Shown here in pieces: positions 46,414-55,044 of a DNA stretch of 64,000 nt (positions within the stretch are counted from its first letter, which is position 1; every line of letters starts with the position of its first letter). Position numbers and translations under genes: made by a program. The notes under the pieces are model-generated. The model saw only the letters and a program-made list of their open reading frames with translations. It was not told the origin of the DNA and did not search any database. Where the stretch lies: contig NZ_BMWA01000008.1 in assembly GCF_014650995.1 (NCBI RefSeq), forward strand, positions 1 to 64,000, written 5' to 3'. Source of the stretch: Streptomyces viridiviolaceus. GTDB lineage: Bacteria > Actinomycetota > Actinomycetes > Streptomycetales > Streptomycetaceae.

Positions 46414-48291
46414 GTGAGCGACACACAGACACTGATCGAGAACCGTCCGCCCTCCGTGGCGGGACTCTTCCTGGAGCGCGTGGCGGCCACGCCGGACGCG
46501 GAGGCGTACCGCTACCCCGTGCCGCCGGCTTCCGGCGAGGGCCCGGACGACTGGAAGTCGCTGAGCTGGGCGCAGGCCGCCGAGCGGGTCTACGCGATCG
46601 CGGCGGGTCTGATCGAACTCGGAGTGCAGCCCGAGCAGCGGGTGGCGCTGGCCTCCTCCACCCGGATGGAGTGGATCCTGGCCGACCTCGGCATCATGTG
46701 CGCCGGCGCGGCGACGACCACGGTCTATCCGCAGACCAACGCCGACGAGTCGGCGTACATCCTGTCCGACTCCGAGAGCAGGGTGCTCATCGCGGAGGAC
46801 GCCGCCCAGCTGGCCAAGGCGAGGGAGAAGCGCGGCGAGCTGCCCGACCTGACCCACGTCGTGGTGATCGACGCCACCGGCGCCGACACCGGCGAGGACT
46901 GGGTGCTGACCCTCCAGGAGCTCGAGAGCCGCGGCGCCGCCCGTCTGGAGAAGGACCCGCAGCTGATCAAGGAGCGGGTCGGTGCGATCACCAAGGACCA
47001 GCTCGCCACCCTCATCTACACCTCCGGCACCACCGGCCGGCCCAAGGGTGTCCGCCTGCCGCACGACAACTGGTCGTACATGGCCAAGGCGATCGCCGCG
47101 ACCGGCCTCGTCACCGGCGACGACGTGCAGTACCTCTGGCTGCCGCTCGCGCACGTCTTCGGCAAGGTGCTGACCTCCGGCCAGATCGAGGCCGGTCACG
47201 TCACCGCCGTCGACGGCCGCGTCGACAAGATCATCGAGAACCTTCCGGTCGTCCAGCCGACCTACATGGCGGCCGTACCCCGCATCTTCGAGAAGGTCTA
47301 CAACGGCGTCGCCGCCAAGGCCCGGGCCGGCGGCGCGGCCAAGTACAAGATCTTCCAGTGGGCGGCGGAGGTCGCCCGGGAGTACGCCAAGGTCACCCAG
47401 GACAACTTCAAGCGCACCGGCACGCGCACCGCGCCCTTCGGGCTGTCCACCAAGCACAAGGTCGCCGACGCCCTCGTGTACGCGAAGATCCGCGAGGCGT
47501 TCGGCGGACAGCTGCGGGCGTGCGTGTCCGGCTCGGCCGCCCTCGCGCCGGAGATCGGGTACTTCTTCGCCGGCGCCGGCATCCACATCCTGGAGGGCTA
47601 CGGCCTCACCGAGTCCTCCGCCGCGTCCTTCGTGAACCCCGGCGAGGCGTACCGCACCGGCACCGTCGGCAAGCCGCTGCCCGGCACCGAGGTGCGCATC
47701 GCGGACGACGGCGAGATCCTGCTGCGCGGCCCCGGCATCATGCAGGGCTACCACAAGCTGCCCGAGAAGACCGCCGAGGTCCTGGAGCCGGACGGCTGGT
47801 TCCACACCGGCGACATCGGCGAGCTCTCGCCCGACGGCTACCTGCGCATCACCGACCGCAAGAAGGACCTCATCAAGACCTCCGGCGGCAAGTACATCGC
47901 GCCGGCCGAGGTCGAGGGCCAGTTCAAGGCGGTGTGCCCGTACGTCTCCAACATCCTGGTGCACGGCGCCGACCGGAACTTCTGCACCGCGCTCATCGCC
48001 CTGGACGAGGCCGCCATCCTGGAGTGGGCGAAGGAGAACGGACTGCAGGGCAAGCCGTACGCGGAGGTCGTCGCGGCACCCGCGACGGTCGAGCTGATCG
48101 ACGGCTACGTCAAGCAGCTCAACGAGGGCCTGCAGCGCTGGCAGACGGTCAAGAAGTTCCGGCTGCTGCCGCGGGACCTCGACGTCGAGCACGGGGAGAT
48201 CACGCCGAGCCTGAAGCTGAAGCGGCCCGTCGTGGAGCGGGAGTACAAGCACCTGATCGACGAGATGTACGAGGGGACGCGCGAGGCGTAG
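46414..48291 (+). CDS. fadD: Long-chain fatty-acid--CoA ligase (AMP-forming)
   Basis: This 625-residue ANL-superfamily enzyme activates fatty acids as acyl-AMP and then acyl-CoA. It has the P-loop-like YTSGTTGRPKGV (about 201-212), the adenylate motif GYGLTESSA, DGWFHTGDIGELSPDGYL and the hinge ITDRKKDLIKTSGGKYIAP with the conserved lysine. Length and order are normal for bacterial long-chain ligases. GTG 46414 is preceded by GGAGGATGTC. A dyad element upstream suggests control by fatty-acid availability. Confidence 0.93.
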   Translation: MSDTQTLIENRPPSVAGLFLERVAATPDAEAYRYPVPPASGEGPDDWKSLSWAQAAERVYAIAAGLIELGVQPEQRVALASSTRMEWILADLGIMCAGAATTTVYPQTNADESAYILSDSESRVLIAEDAAQLAKAREKRGELPDLTHVVVIDATGADTGEDWVLTLQELESRGAARLEKDPQLIKERVGAITKDQLATLIYTSGTTGRPKGVRLPHDNWSYMAKAIAATGLVTGDDVQYLWLPLAHVFGKVLTSGQIEAGHVTAVDGRVDKIIENLPVVQPTYMAAVPRIFEKVYNGVAAKARAGGAAKYKIFQWAAEVAREYAKVTQDNFKRTGTRTAPFGLSTKHKVADALVYAKIREAFGGQLRACVSGSAALAPEIGYFFAGAGIHILEGYGLTESSAASFVNPGEAYRTGTVGKPLPGTEVRIADDGEILLRGPGIMQGYHKLPEKTAEVLEPDGWFHTGDIGELSPDGYLRITDRKKDLIKTSGGKYIAPAEVEGQFKAVCPYVSNILVHGADRNFCTALIALDEAAILEWAKENGLQGKPYAEVVAAPATVELIDGYVKQLNEGLQRWQTVKKFRLLPRDLDVEHGEITPSLKLKRPVVEREYKHLIDEMYEGTREA

Positions 48292-48636
48292 GAAGCCGGC
48301 GCAGGCAGGAGGAGCCCCTCGCCGTCGGCGACCGCGGTTCCTCACCCCACGTGCACAGCGCCGGCGGGCCGGGCTCGGACGCGCCCGGCCCGCCGGCGCG
48401 CCCGTGAGGCCGCCGGCCCGGGCACCGGCCCTCGCGGCGAGCGGAACGCGCGGGCCGGACGCGCGGGCCGGGCGATCGGATCCGTCCGTCTTCCGGTCCG
48501 TCATCGGGCATCCGTGTAGCACGGTTCTCACTCATCGCGGCCCACTTCGGTAACTCCGTGCTTATGGGCGCGGTCGGTCTGTCACTCTGTCGGCAAACGA
48601 CTGCGCGTATGCGCACGAACTGCCCGGGGAGCTTCC
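48292..48636. other. Intergenic region between fadD and SpoIIE-type gene
   Basis: It holds a perfect 17-bp inverted repeat, GCGCCGGCGGGCCGGGC (48358-48374) with its complement at 48383-48399 and an 8-base loop, which probably ends the fadD transcript. The last 150 bases before the next gene are less GC-rich and should carry its promoter, but no clear -35/-10 pair stands out. No coding frame is credible. Confidence 0.7.
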
Positions 48637-50844
48637 ATGGGGGCCATTCCGACGCAACGGGAGACCGTCTCCCGTGCCAGTGGGGTGCCTGCGCACGCCT
48701 CGGATGAGCCTGCGCGGGAGTGCGCGCGGGCGCATGCGGTGCTGCCCGGCAGCTCTCTCGCTCCGGGCGCCGCCCGCGCGCTGGTGCGGGAGGCCGTCGC
48801 CGACTGGGCCGGCCTCGGACTGCCCGGCACCGAGCACCTGACCGACCGCCTCACCGACGACGCCCAGGTGGCGGTCAGCGAGCTGGTCACCAACGCCGTC
48901 GTCCACGCCGGCACCGAGGTCGAGGTGGTCTGCCGGCTGGAGGAGACCGGCGCGCTCGTCATCGAGGTCGCCGACCACCACCCGTCGCGCGCACCGCGCG
49001 GCGCCGACTCGGAGACGCCGTACGAGACGCCCGAGTACGGGCGCGGGCTGCGGCTCGTCGCCACACTCTCCGAGGCCTGGGGCATCACCTACCGCACGGG
49101 CACCAAGACGGTCTGGGCGCGGTTGCCGGCCGAGGGCGGCGAGGTCGCCGAGCAGATCGAGACGTACGCCGAGGAGCGCGCCCTGGAGCGGGACCTGCGG
49201 GTCGCCGAGATCCTGGCCCCGGAACCGCCCGGGGACACCCGGGCCGAGCGGGGCCGGCGCAGCGGGCGCCGCCGCCGGGGCCGGGAGGGCAAGGGGGACG
49301 GTTCGCCCGTGCCGGCCGCCCCCGGGGACCACCTCGGCCCACCGGTTGCCCAGGACAACCGCCCGGCCGTTCCGCCCGCCCCCGGGGACCGCACGGGGCC
49401 AGCGGTTGCCCCGGACGACCGCCCGGCCGTTCCGCCCGCCCCCGAGGGCCTCCAGGAGCCGGACGGGCCGGACGCACCGGAGGACCTGCGGGACTGGCCG
49501 GACTGGTCCGACTGGCGGGGCGTCCGCGACCGGGAGTGGCTGGGCCGCGGTGCCCTCTCCTTCCTCGCCGAGGCCTCCGACCTGCTCGCCGGGCAGCTCG
49601 ACGAGGACCTGGTCGCCTCCCTCACCGGGCAGCTGATCGTGCCGCGCCTGGCCGACTGGTGCGCGGTGTGGCTGGAGGACGAGTCACTTGGCCGCGGCGC
49701 CTGGAGCGACGACCCCGGCACGGCGGTGGGGTCGCGGCTCGCCCGGGTCTGGCACGCCAGTGAGAGCCGCATCGAGGACCTGCGCCGCGCCCTGGAGAAG
49801 GACCCGCCGCGCCCGCACGACCCGTGGAACTCCGGACCCGTCGACCACCCCTGGCCGGGCGGGGCGCTCGGTCCGCGGGGGACGCACGGCTCGGCGCTCG
49901 CCTACCGTCTGGTCGCGGGCGGCCGGCCGCTGGGCACCCTGGTCATCGGGCGGTCCGGCGCCCGCTTCCCCGACGAGATCACCGGTCTCGTCGAGGACCT
50001 CAGCCGCCGGGTGGCGCTCGCCATCGGCGCCGCCCGCCAGTACGCCCGGCAGGCCACCATCAGCGCCGTCCTCCAGCGCGGCCTGCTGCCCGGCGCGGTC
50101 GCCGAGATCCCCGGGGTGCGCAGCGCCCTCGTCCACGAGCCGCGCGACAAGGGCGGCCCGAGCGGCGACTTCTACGACCTCTTCCCGGCCGGCGACGGCC
50201 GCTGGTGCTTCGCCGTCGGCGACGTCCAGGGCAAGGGTCCCGAGGCCGCCGTCGTCATCGGGCTCGCCCGGCCCTGGCTGCGGCTGCTGGCCCGCGAGGA
50301 GTACGGCGTCCCGGACGTCCTCGACCGCCTCAACCAGCTCCTCCTGGACGACGCGACCGAGGCCGCGGACGCCGCCGCCCGCGCGCTGGTGGCCGCCGGG
50401 GGCAGCGCCGTCGCGCACGGTGACGGACCGCAGACCCGCTTCCTGTCCCTGCTGTACGGCGAGCTGGTCCCGGTCGACGGCGCGGTCCGCTGCACCCTCG
50501 CCTCCGCCGGACATCCGCTGCCGCTGCTCCTCGGGCCCGACGGGACGGTCCGCACGGTCGCGCAGCCCCAGACCCTGCTCGGGGTCGTCGAGGACGCGAC
50601 GTACACCAGCGAGACGTTCGAGATGCGGTCCGGCGACACGCTGCTGTGCGTCACGGACGGCGTCACCGAGCGGCGCTCCGGCTCCCGTCAGTTCGACGAC
50701 GGGGACGGGCTGGCCGCGGCGCTCGCCGGGTGCGCGGGGCTGGACGCGGAGCTGATCGCCGAGCGCATCAGGCGGCTGGTGCACGAGTTCGGCGCCCGCC
50801 CGCCGGAGGACGATCTGGCGCTGCTGGTGCTCCAGGCGGAGTGA
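48637..50844 (+). CDS. SpoIIE-type PP2C phosphatase with HATPase and GAF domains
   Basis: This 735-residue regulator has an N-terminal HATPase of the RsbW/SpoIIAB anti-sigma kinase type (about 40-175, N-box SELVTNAVVHAG). A disordered Pro-rich linker (about 190-285) contains a 20-residue repeat. A GAF-like sensor (about 300-465) and a C-terminal SpoIIE/RsbU phosphatase (about 485-733) follow, with GGPSGDFYDLF, VGDVQGKGPEAA, SAGHPLPLLL and PEDDLALLVL. Such proteins phosphorylate and dephosphorylate anti-sigma antagonists. Having kinase and phosphatase in one chain is common in Streptomyces. No partner STAS or sigma gene is in the window. GGGGAG precedes ATG 48637. Confidence 0.88.
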   Translation: MGAIPTQRETVSRASGVPAHASDEPARECARAHAVLPGSSLAPGAARALVREAVADWAGLGLPGTEHLTDRLTDDAQVAVSELVTNAVVHAGTEVEVVCRLEETGALVIEVADHHPSRAPRGADSETPYETPEYGRGLRLVATLSEAWGITYRTGTKTVWARLPAEGGEVAEQIETYAEERALERDLRVAEILAPEPPGDTRAERGRRSGRRRRGREGKGDGSPVPAAPGDHLGPPVAQDNRPAVPPAPGDRTGPAVAPDDRPAVPPAPEGLQEPDGPDAPEDLRDWPDWSDWRGVRDREWLGRGALSFLAEASDLLAGQLDEDLVASLTGQLIVPRLADWCAVWLEDESLGRGAWSDDPGTAVGSRLARVWHASESRIEDLRRALEKDPPRPHDPWNSGPVDHPWPGGALGPRGTHGSALAYRLVAGGRPLGTLVIGRSGARFPDEITGLVEDLSRRVALAIGAARQYARQATISAVLQRGLLPGAVAEIPGVRSALVHEPRDKGGPSGDFYDLFPAGDGRWCFAVGDVQGKGPEAAVVIGLARPWLRLLAREEYGVPDVLDRLNQLLLDDATEAADAAARALVAAGGSAVAHGDGPQTRFLSLLYGELVPVDGAVRCTLASAGHPLPLLLGPDGTVRTVAQPQTLLGVVEDATYTSETFEMRSGDTLLCVTDGVTERRSGSRQFDDGDGLAAALAGCAGLDAELIAERIRRLVHEFGARPPEDDLALLVLQAE
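49321..49440 (+). repeat. In-frame 60-bp tandem duplication in SpoIIE-type gene
   Basis: Two copies of a 60-base unit (49321-49380 and 49381-49440), each beginning CCCGGGGACC and ending GCCGTTCCGCCCGCC. They encode a PPAPGD...GP.VA.D.RPAV module twice in the linker. A period divisible by three keeps the reading frame. Confidence 0.9.
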
Positions 50845-50883
50845 CGGCCGGGGGTACGAGGCGGGTGCGGGACAATGGAACGC

Positions 50884-52116
50884 ATGCCCTCCGCACTCCC
50901 CGACGGCGAACCCGTCCCCGCCGACGGCGCCCTGCCCGCGTCCGCGCTGGCCGGGGCCGCAGGCCGCCCCCTCGGCTTCTATCTGCACGTCCCGTACTGC
51001 GCGACCCGCTGCGGCTACTGCGACTTCAACACCTACACCGCCACCGAGCTGCGCGGCACCGGCGGCGTGCTCGCCTCCCGCGACAACTACGCCGAGACCC
51101 TGACCGACGAGATCCGCCTGGCCCGCAAGGTGCTCGGCGACGACCCCCGCGAGGTCCGCACGGTCTTCGTCGGCGGCGGTACGCCCACGCTGCTGGCCGC
51201 CGGCGACCTCGTGCGGATGCTGCGCGCGATCCGCGACGAGTTCGGCCTCGCGGCGGACGCGGAGGTGACGACGGAGGCCAACCCCGAGTCGGTGGACCCG
51301 GCCTACCTCGCCACCCTGCGGGAGGGCGGCTTCAACCGGATCTCCTTCGGCATGCAGAGCGCCAAGCAGCACGTGCTGAAGGTGCTGGACCGCACCCACA
51401 CGCCGGGACGCCCGGAGGCCTGCGTGGCGGAGGCCCGCGCGGCCGGCTTCGAGCACGTCAACCTCGACCTGATCTACGGCACACCCGGCGAGTCCGACGA
51501 CGACTGGCGGGCCTCCCTGGACGCCGCGATCGGCGCCGGACCGGACCACGTCTCCGCCTACGCCCTGATCGTGGAGGAGGGCACCCAGCTGGCCCGGCGC
51601 ATCCGGCGCGGCGAGGTCCCGATGACCGACGACGACGTCCACGCCGACCGGTACCTGATCGCCGAGGAGACACTGTCCGCGGCGGGCTTCGACTGGTACG
51701 AGGTGTCGAACTGGGCCACCTCGGACGCCGGCCGCTGCCTGCACAACGAGCTGTACTGGCGCGGCGCCGACTGGTGGGGCGCGGGACCCGGCGCCCACAG
51801 CCACGTGGGCGGGGTGCGCTGGTGGAACGTGAAGCACCCGGGCGCGTACGCGTCTGCGCTGGCGGCGGGGCGGTCGCCGGGCGCGGGACGGGAGGTCCTG
51901 ACGGACGAGGACCGGCGGGTGGAGCGCATCCTGCTGGAGCTGCGACTGCGGGAAGGGGTTCCTTTGCCGCTGCTGCGTGAGCAGGGGCTCGCGGCGTCGC
52001 GGCGGGCGCTGTCGGACGGGCTGCTGCAGGAGGGCCCGTACGAGGAGGGGCGTGCGGTGCTGACGCTGCGCGGGCGGTTGCTGGCGGATGCGGTGGTGCG
52101 GGACCTGGTGGACTGA
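50884..52116 (+). CDS. hemW: Radical SAM haem chaperone HemW (coproporphyrinogen dehydrogenase-like)
   Basis: This 410-residue radical SAM protein has the cluster motif CxxxCxxC in YCATRCGYCDFN (Cys about 39, 43, 46). VFVGGGTPTLL, SFGMQSAKQHVLKVLDRTH and the HemN-type C-terminal domain from about 300 follow. HemW inserts haem into respiratory proteins; many are misnamed HemN. ATG 50884 lies 7 bases after GACAAT (50871-50876), a possible -10 for a leaderless mRNA. ATG 50875 overlaps that box and is less likely. Confidence 0.92.
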   Translation: MPSALPDGEPVPADGALPASALAGAAGRPLGFYLHVPYCATRCGYCDFNTYTATELRGTGGVLASRDNYAETLTDEIRLARKVLGDDPREVRTVFVGGGTPTLLAAGDLVRMLRAIRDEFGLAADAEVTTEANPESVDPAYLATLREGGFNRISFGMQSAKQHVLKVLDRTHTPGRPEACVAEARAAGFEHVNLDLIYGTPGESDDDWRASLDAAIGAGPDHVSAYALIVEEGTQLARRIRRGEVPMTDDDVHADRYLIAEETLSAAGFDWYEVSNWATSDAGRCLHNELYWRGADWWGAGPGAHSHVGGVRWWNVKHPGAYASALAAGRSPGAGREVLTDEDRRVERILLELRLREGVPLPLLREQGLAASRRALSDGLLQEGPYEEGRAVLTLRGRLLADAVVRDLVD

Positions 52117-52179
52117 GGCGTTGGCCCGGCGTCGGGGCTGAGCCGGGGGCGCGCGGTCCGGCGCTTGCTGGGTGCCGCC

Positions 52180-52229
52180 GTGCCGCCCCTGGGGGTACAT
52201 CCCAGGCCGTTCAGCACTGGGGGAGGCAC
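52180..52229. other. Structured non-coding element after hemW
   Basis: GTGCCGCCCC (52180-52189) can pair with GGGGGAGGCAC (52219-52229), enclosing a second stem CCTGGG (52188-52193) / CCCAGG (52201-52206). It is followed by two more GC-rich short inverted segments up to 52310. It lies between the convergent hemW and DUF3097 genes. It may serve as terminator or be a copy of a dispersed repeat family. Confidence 0.55.
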
Positions 52230-52301
52230 GACTGCCCGCAGCTACGCGGGCACGACCGCAGCGCGGCAACGCAGGCACGAATGCCCGCGGGCCGGTGCGG
52301 G

Positions 52302-53105
52302 CTACGCCGGTGCCGTCACGAAGTCGATCAGTTCCTCCACGCGGCCCAGCAACGCCGGCTCCAGGTCCTTGTACGACCGCACCCGCGACAGGATCTGCTG
52401 CCAGGCGGCCCCCGTGTTCTCCGGCCAGCCCAGCGCCCGGCACACCCCCGTCTTCCAGTCCTGCCCGCGCGGCACCCGAGGCCAGCCGGCGATGCCCAGC
52501 GACGCCGGTTTCACCGCCTCCCAGATGTCGATGAAGGGATGGCCCACCACCAGCGCGTGTTCGCTGGTCACCGACTCGGCGATCCGCCACTCCTTCGTGC
52601 CCGGCACCAGGTGGTCCACCAGGACGCCGAGGCGGGCGTCCGGGCCGGGGCCGAACTCCTCGACGACGGCCGGCAGGTCGTCCACGCCCTCCAGGTACTC
52701 CACCACCACGCCCTCGATGCGCAGGTCGTCGCCCCAGACCCGCTCGACCAGCTCGGCGTCGTGCCGGCCCTCGACGTAGATGCGGCCGGCCCGCGCCACG
52801 CGCGCGCGTGCGCCGGGGACGGCGACGGAACCGGACGCCGTCCGGGCGGGCCGTACCGGGCCCGAGGCTGACCTCACGAGCGTCACCTCGCGGCCCTCCA
52901 GCAGGAAGCCGCGCGGCTGGAGCGGGAACACCCGGCGCTTGCCGAAGCGGTCCTCCAGGGTCACCGTGCCCGCCTCGCAGCCGATCACCGCGCCGCAGAA
53001 ACCGGTGCCGGGCTCCTCCACCACCAGGCCGGGCTCGGCCGGAACCTCGGGCACCGGCCGCGGCTTCTTCCACGGAGGGGTCAGGTCGGCGGAGTACTGG
53101 CGCAT
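52302..53105 (-). CDS. DUF3097-family protein
   Basis: This 267-residue protein starts MRQYSADLTPPWKKPRPVPE. The N-terminal half looks like a small beta domain (VIGCEAGTVTLEDRFGKRRV). The second half carries RIYVEGRHDAELVERVWGDD and RLGVLVDHLVPGT, which resemble the glutamate and DxD-type strands of a Toprim fold as in RNase M5. That suggests a metal-dependent nucleic-acid enzyme, but the family has no known function I can state. ATG 53105 is chosen; frames further upstream belong to the next gene's strand in another frame. Confidence 0.82.
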   Translation of the reverse strand: MRQYSADLTPPWKKPRPVPEVPAEPGLVVEEPGTGFCGAVIGCEAGTVTLEDRFGKRRVFPLQPRGFLLEGREVTLVRSASGPVRPARTASGSVAVPGARARVARAGRIYVEGRHDAELVERVWGDDLRIEGVVVEYLEGVDDLPAVVEEFGPGPDARLGVLVDHLVPGTKEWRIAESVTSEHALVVGHPFIDIWEAVKPASLGIAGWPRVPRGQDWKTGVCRALGWPENTGAAWQQILSRVRSYKDLEPALLGRVEELIDFVTAPA

Positions 53106-53139
53106 TCTGACGACGATACGAGGATTTGGTACGCGGTGA

Positions 53140-53865
53140 TCAGCGCGACACGCCGAAACGGACCGCCAGGGCGTCGCGCTGCGCCCGGACGAACGCCGCG
53201 TCCACCACCGCGCCGTGACCGGGCACGTACAGCGCGTCCTCGCCGCCCAGGTCGAGCAGCCGGTCGAGCGCGGCGGGCCAGTGGGACGGCACGGCGTCGG
53301 GTCCCGCCTGCGGCTCACCGGACTCCTCGACCAGGTCGCCGCAGAAGACGACCTCCGGCTCGCCGGGCACCAGCACGGCCAGGTCGTGGCCGGTGTGTCC
53401 GGGGCCCACGTTGGCCAGCAGGACCTGCCGGCCGCCGCCCAGGTCCAGCGTCCACTCGCCGCACACCTGGTGACGGACGGGCGCCAGGGCGTCCACCGCC
53501 TCCTCCGCCCGGCGCGCGTCCAGGCCATGGGCCACCGCGTCCGCCCGCAGCTCCTCCCGGCCCCGCGTCAGCACCGCGTCCACGCCCACCGCGCCGAACA
53601 CCTCGGCGCCGGCGAAGGCCCCCGCGCCGAGGACGTGGTCGAAGTGGGGGTGGGTGAGCGCGAGATGCGTCACACGGTGACCGGCGAGTTCCTGCGCCCG
53701 CGTACGCAACCGCGCGCCCTCGCCGAGGCTCGACCCGGCGTCGATCACCAGCGCCGCGCCGCCGCCCACCACCAGCCCCGCGGTGCAGTCCCACACCGGC
53801 AGCCGGCACCGTCCCACTCCGGCCGCCACCCTCTCCCATCCCAGGTCTTCCCAAGTCACCGTCAT
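53140..53865 (-). CDS. Metallo-beta-lactamase-fold hydrolase
   Basis: This 241-residue protein has the metal-binding motif [12 protein letters not shown] (HxHxDH), a later histidine in [12 protein letters not shown], an [10 protein letters not shown] aspartate and a C-terminal YVPGHGAVV histidine. It is a glyoxalase-II-like or related soluble hydrolase; the substrate is unknown. ATG 53865 ([13 protein letters not shown]) is the family-like start. It is divergent from hrcA, so the 160-base gap holds both promoters. Confidence 0.88.
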   Translation of the reverse strand: MTVTWEDLGWERVAAGVGRCRLPVWDCTAGLVVGGGAALVIDAGSSLGEGARLRTRAQELAGHRVTHLALTHPHFDHVLGAGAFAGAEVFGAVGVDAVLTRGREELRADAVAHGLDARRAEEAVDALAPVRHQVCGEWTLDLGGGRQVLLANVGPGHTGHDLAVLVPGEPEVVFCGDLVEESGEPQAGPDAVPSHWPAALDRLLDLGGEDALYVPGHGAVVDAAFVRAQRDALAVRFGVSR

Positions 53866-53918
53866 GACGGCGACGCTAACGGTGGGACACCCCCGGGCGC
53901 GGCAGCGCGGGCCCGGCC

Positions 53919-53949
53919 TTGCCCGGTGCGTACCCCACGGCCGTACACT
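53919..53949 (+). promoter_or_regulatory. Candidate promoter of hrcA-dnaJ
   Basis: TTGCCC (53919-53924) and TACACT (53944-53949) are 19 bases apart and lie directly upstream of the CIRCE element, so bound HrcA would cover the transcription start. Confidence 0.5.
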
Positions 53950-53962
53950 GGGCCGGGGAAGT

Positions 53963-53989
53963 CTGGCACTCGCACACGCAGAGTGCCAG
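53963..53989. promoter_or_regulatory. CIRCE operator (HrcA binding site)
   Basis: CTGGCACTC (53963-53971), 9 bases, GAGTGCCAG (53981-53989): a perfect 9-9-9 inverted repeat matching the CIRCE consensus TTAGCACTC-N9-GAGTGCTAA at the core. It lies 38 bases before the hrcA start and indicates autorepression and heat induction of hrcA-dnaJ. Confidence 0.96.
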
Positions 53990-54027
53990 GGAGAACACCG
54001 GGCGGACGACTTCTGGAGGTGTGCGCG

Positions 54028-55044
54028 ATGCTCAGTGAACGCAGGCTCCAAGTGCTGCGCGCCATCGTCCAGGACTACGTCGGCACCGAGGAGCCCGTGG
54101 GCTCCAAGGCCCTCACCGAGCGGCACAACCTCGGCGTCTCCCCGGCCACCGTGCGCAACGACATGGCGGCCCTGGAGGAGGAGGGGTTCATCGCCCAGCC
54201 GCACACCAGCGCGGGGCGCATCCCGACCGACAAGGGCTACCGGCTCTTCGTCGACAAGCTGGCGGGCGTCAAGCCGATGACCGCGCCCGAGCGGCGCGCC
54301 ATCCAGAACTTCCTCGAGGGCGCCGTCGACCTCGACGACGTGGTGGCCCGGACCGTGCGGCTGCTCGCGCAGCTGACCCGGCAGGTCGCCGTCGTGCAGT
54401 ACCCCTCGCTGACCCGCTCGACCGTGCGGCACGTGGAGCTGCTCTCCCTGGCGCCCGCGCGCCTGATGCTCGTGCTGATCACGGACACCGGGCGGGTCGA
54501 GCAGCGGATGGTCGACTGCCCGGCGCCCTTCGGCGAGGCGTCCCTCGCGGACCTGCGCGCGCGGCTCAACAGCCGGGTCGCGGGCCGCCGGTTCACGGAC
54601 GTGCCGAGCCTGGTGGAGGATCTGCCGGAGGCGTTCGAGGCCGAGGACCGCGGTACGGTCTCGACGGTGCTCTCCACTCTCCTGGAGACGCTGGTCGAGG
54701 AGAACGAGGAGCGGCTGATGATCGGCGGCACCGCCAATCTGACCCGCTTCGGGCACGACTTCCCCCTCACGATCCGGCCCGTCCTGGAGGCGCTGGAGGA
54801 GCAGGTCGTGCTCCTCAAGCTGCTCGGCGAGGCGAAGGATCCGGGCGTGACCGTCCGTATCGGTCATGAGAACGCCCATGAAGGACTCAACTCCACGTCC
54901 GTCGTGTCGGTGGGCTACGGTTCGGGCGGCGAGGCGGTTGCCAAGCTCGGCGTGGTCGGACCGACCCGCATGGACTACCCGGGAACGATGGGAGCGGTAC
55001 GCGCAGTGGCACGGTACGTCGGACAGATCCTGGCGGAGTCGTAG
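54028..55044 (+). CDS. hrcA: Heat-inducible transcription repressor HrcA
   Basis: This 338-residue repressor has an N-terminal winged helix (about 1-75, [38 protein letters not shown]). A GAF-like and dimerisation region (about 100-330) ends [15 protein letters not shown]. HrcA represses groE and its own operon through CIRCE and needs GroEL for folding. GGAGG lies 8 bases before ATG 54028. A CIRCE element lies in the leader and dnaJ follows directly, the standard actinomycete heat-shock unit. Confidence 0.97.
   Translation: MLSERRLQVLRAIVQDYVGTEEPVGSKALTERHNLGVSPATVRNDMAALEEEGFIAQPHTSAGRIPTDKGYRLFVDKLAGVKPMTAPERRAIQNFLEGAVDLDDVVARTVRLLAQLTRQVAVVQYPSLTRSTVRHVELLSLAPARLMLVLITDTGRVEQRMVDCPAPFGEASLADLRARLNSRVAGRRFTDVPSLVEDLPEAFEAEDRGTVSTVLSTLLETLVEENEERLMIGGTANLTRFGHDFPLTIRPVLEALEEQVVLLKLLGEAKDPGVTVRIGHENAHEGLNSTSVVSVGYGSGGEAVAKLGVVGPTRMDYPGTMGAVRAVARYVGQILAES

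Noticed and set aside
49684..53073. An 1129-residue minus-strand frame crossing the SpoIIE-type, hemW and DUF3097 genes
   Set aside because: It spans three genes with strong motifs on other frames and has none of its own.
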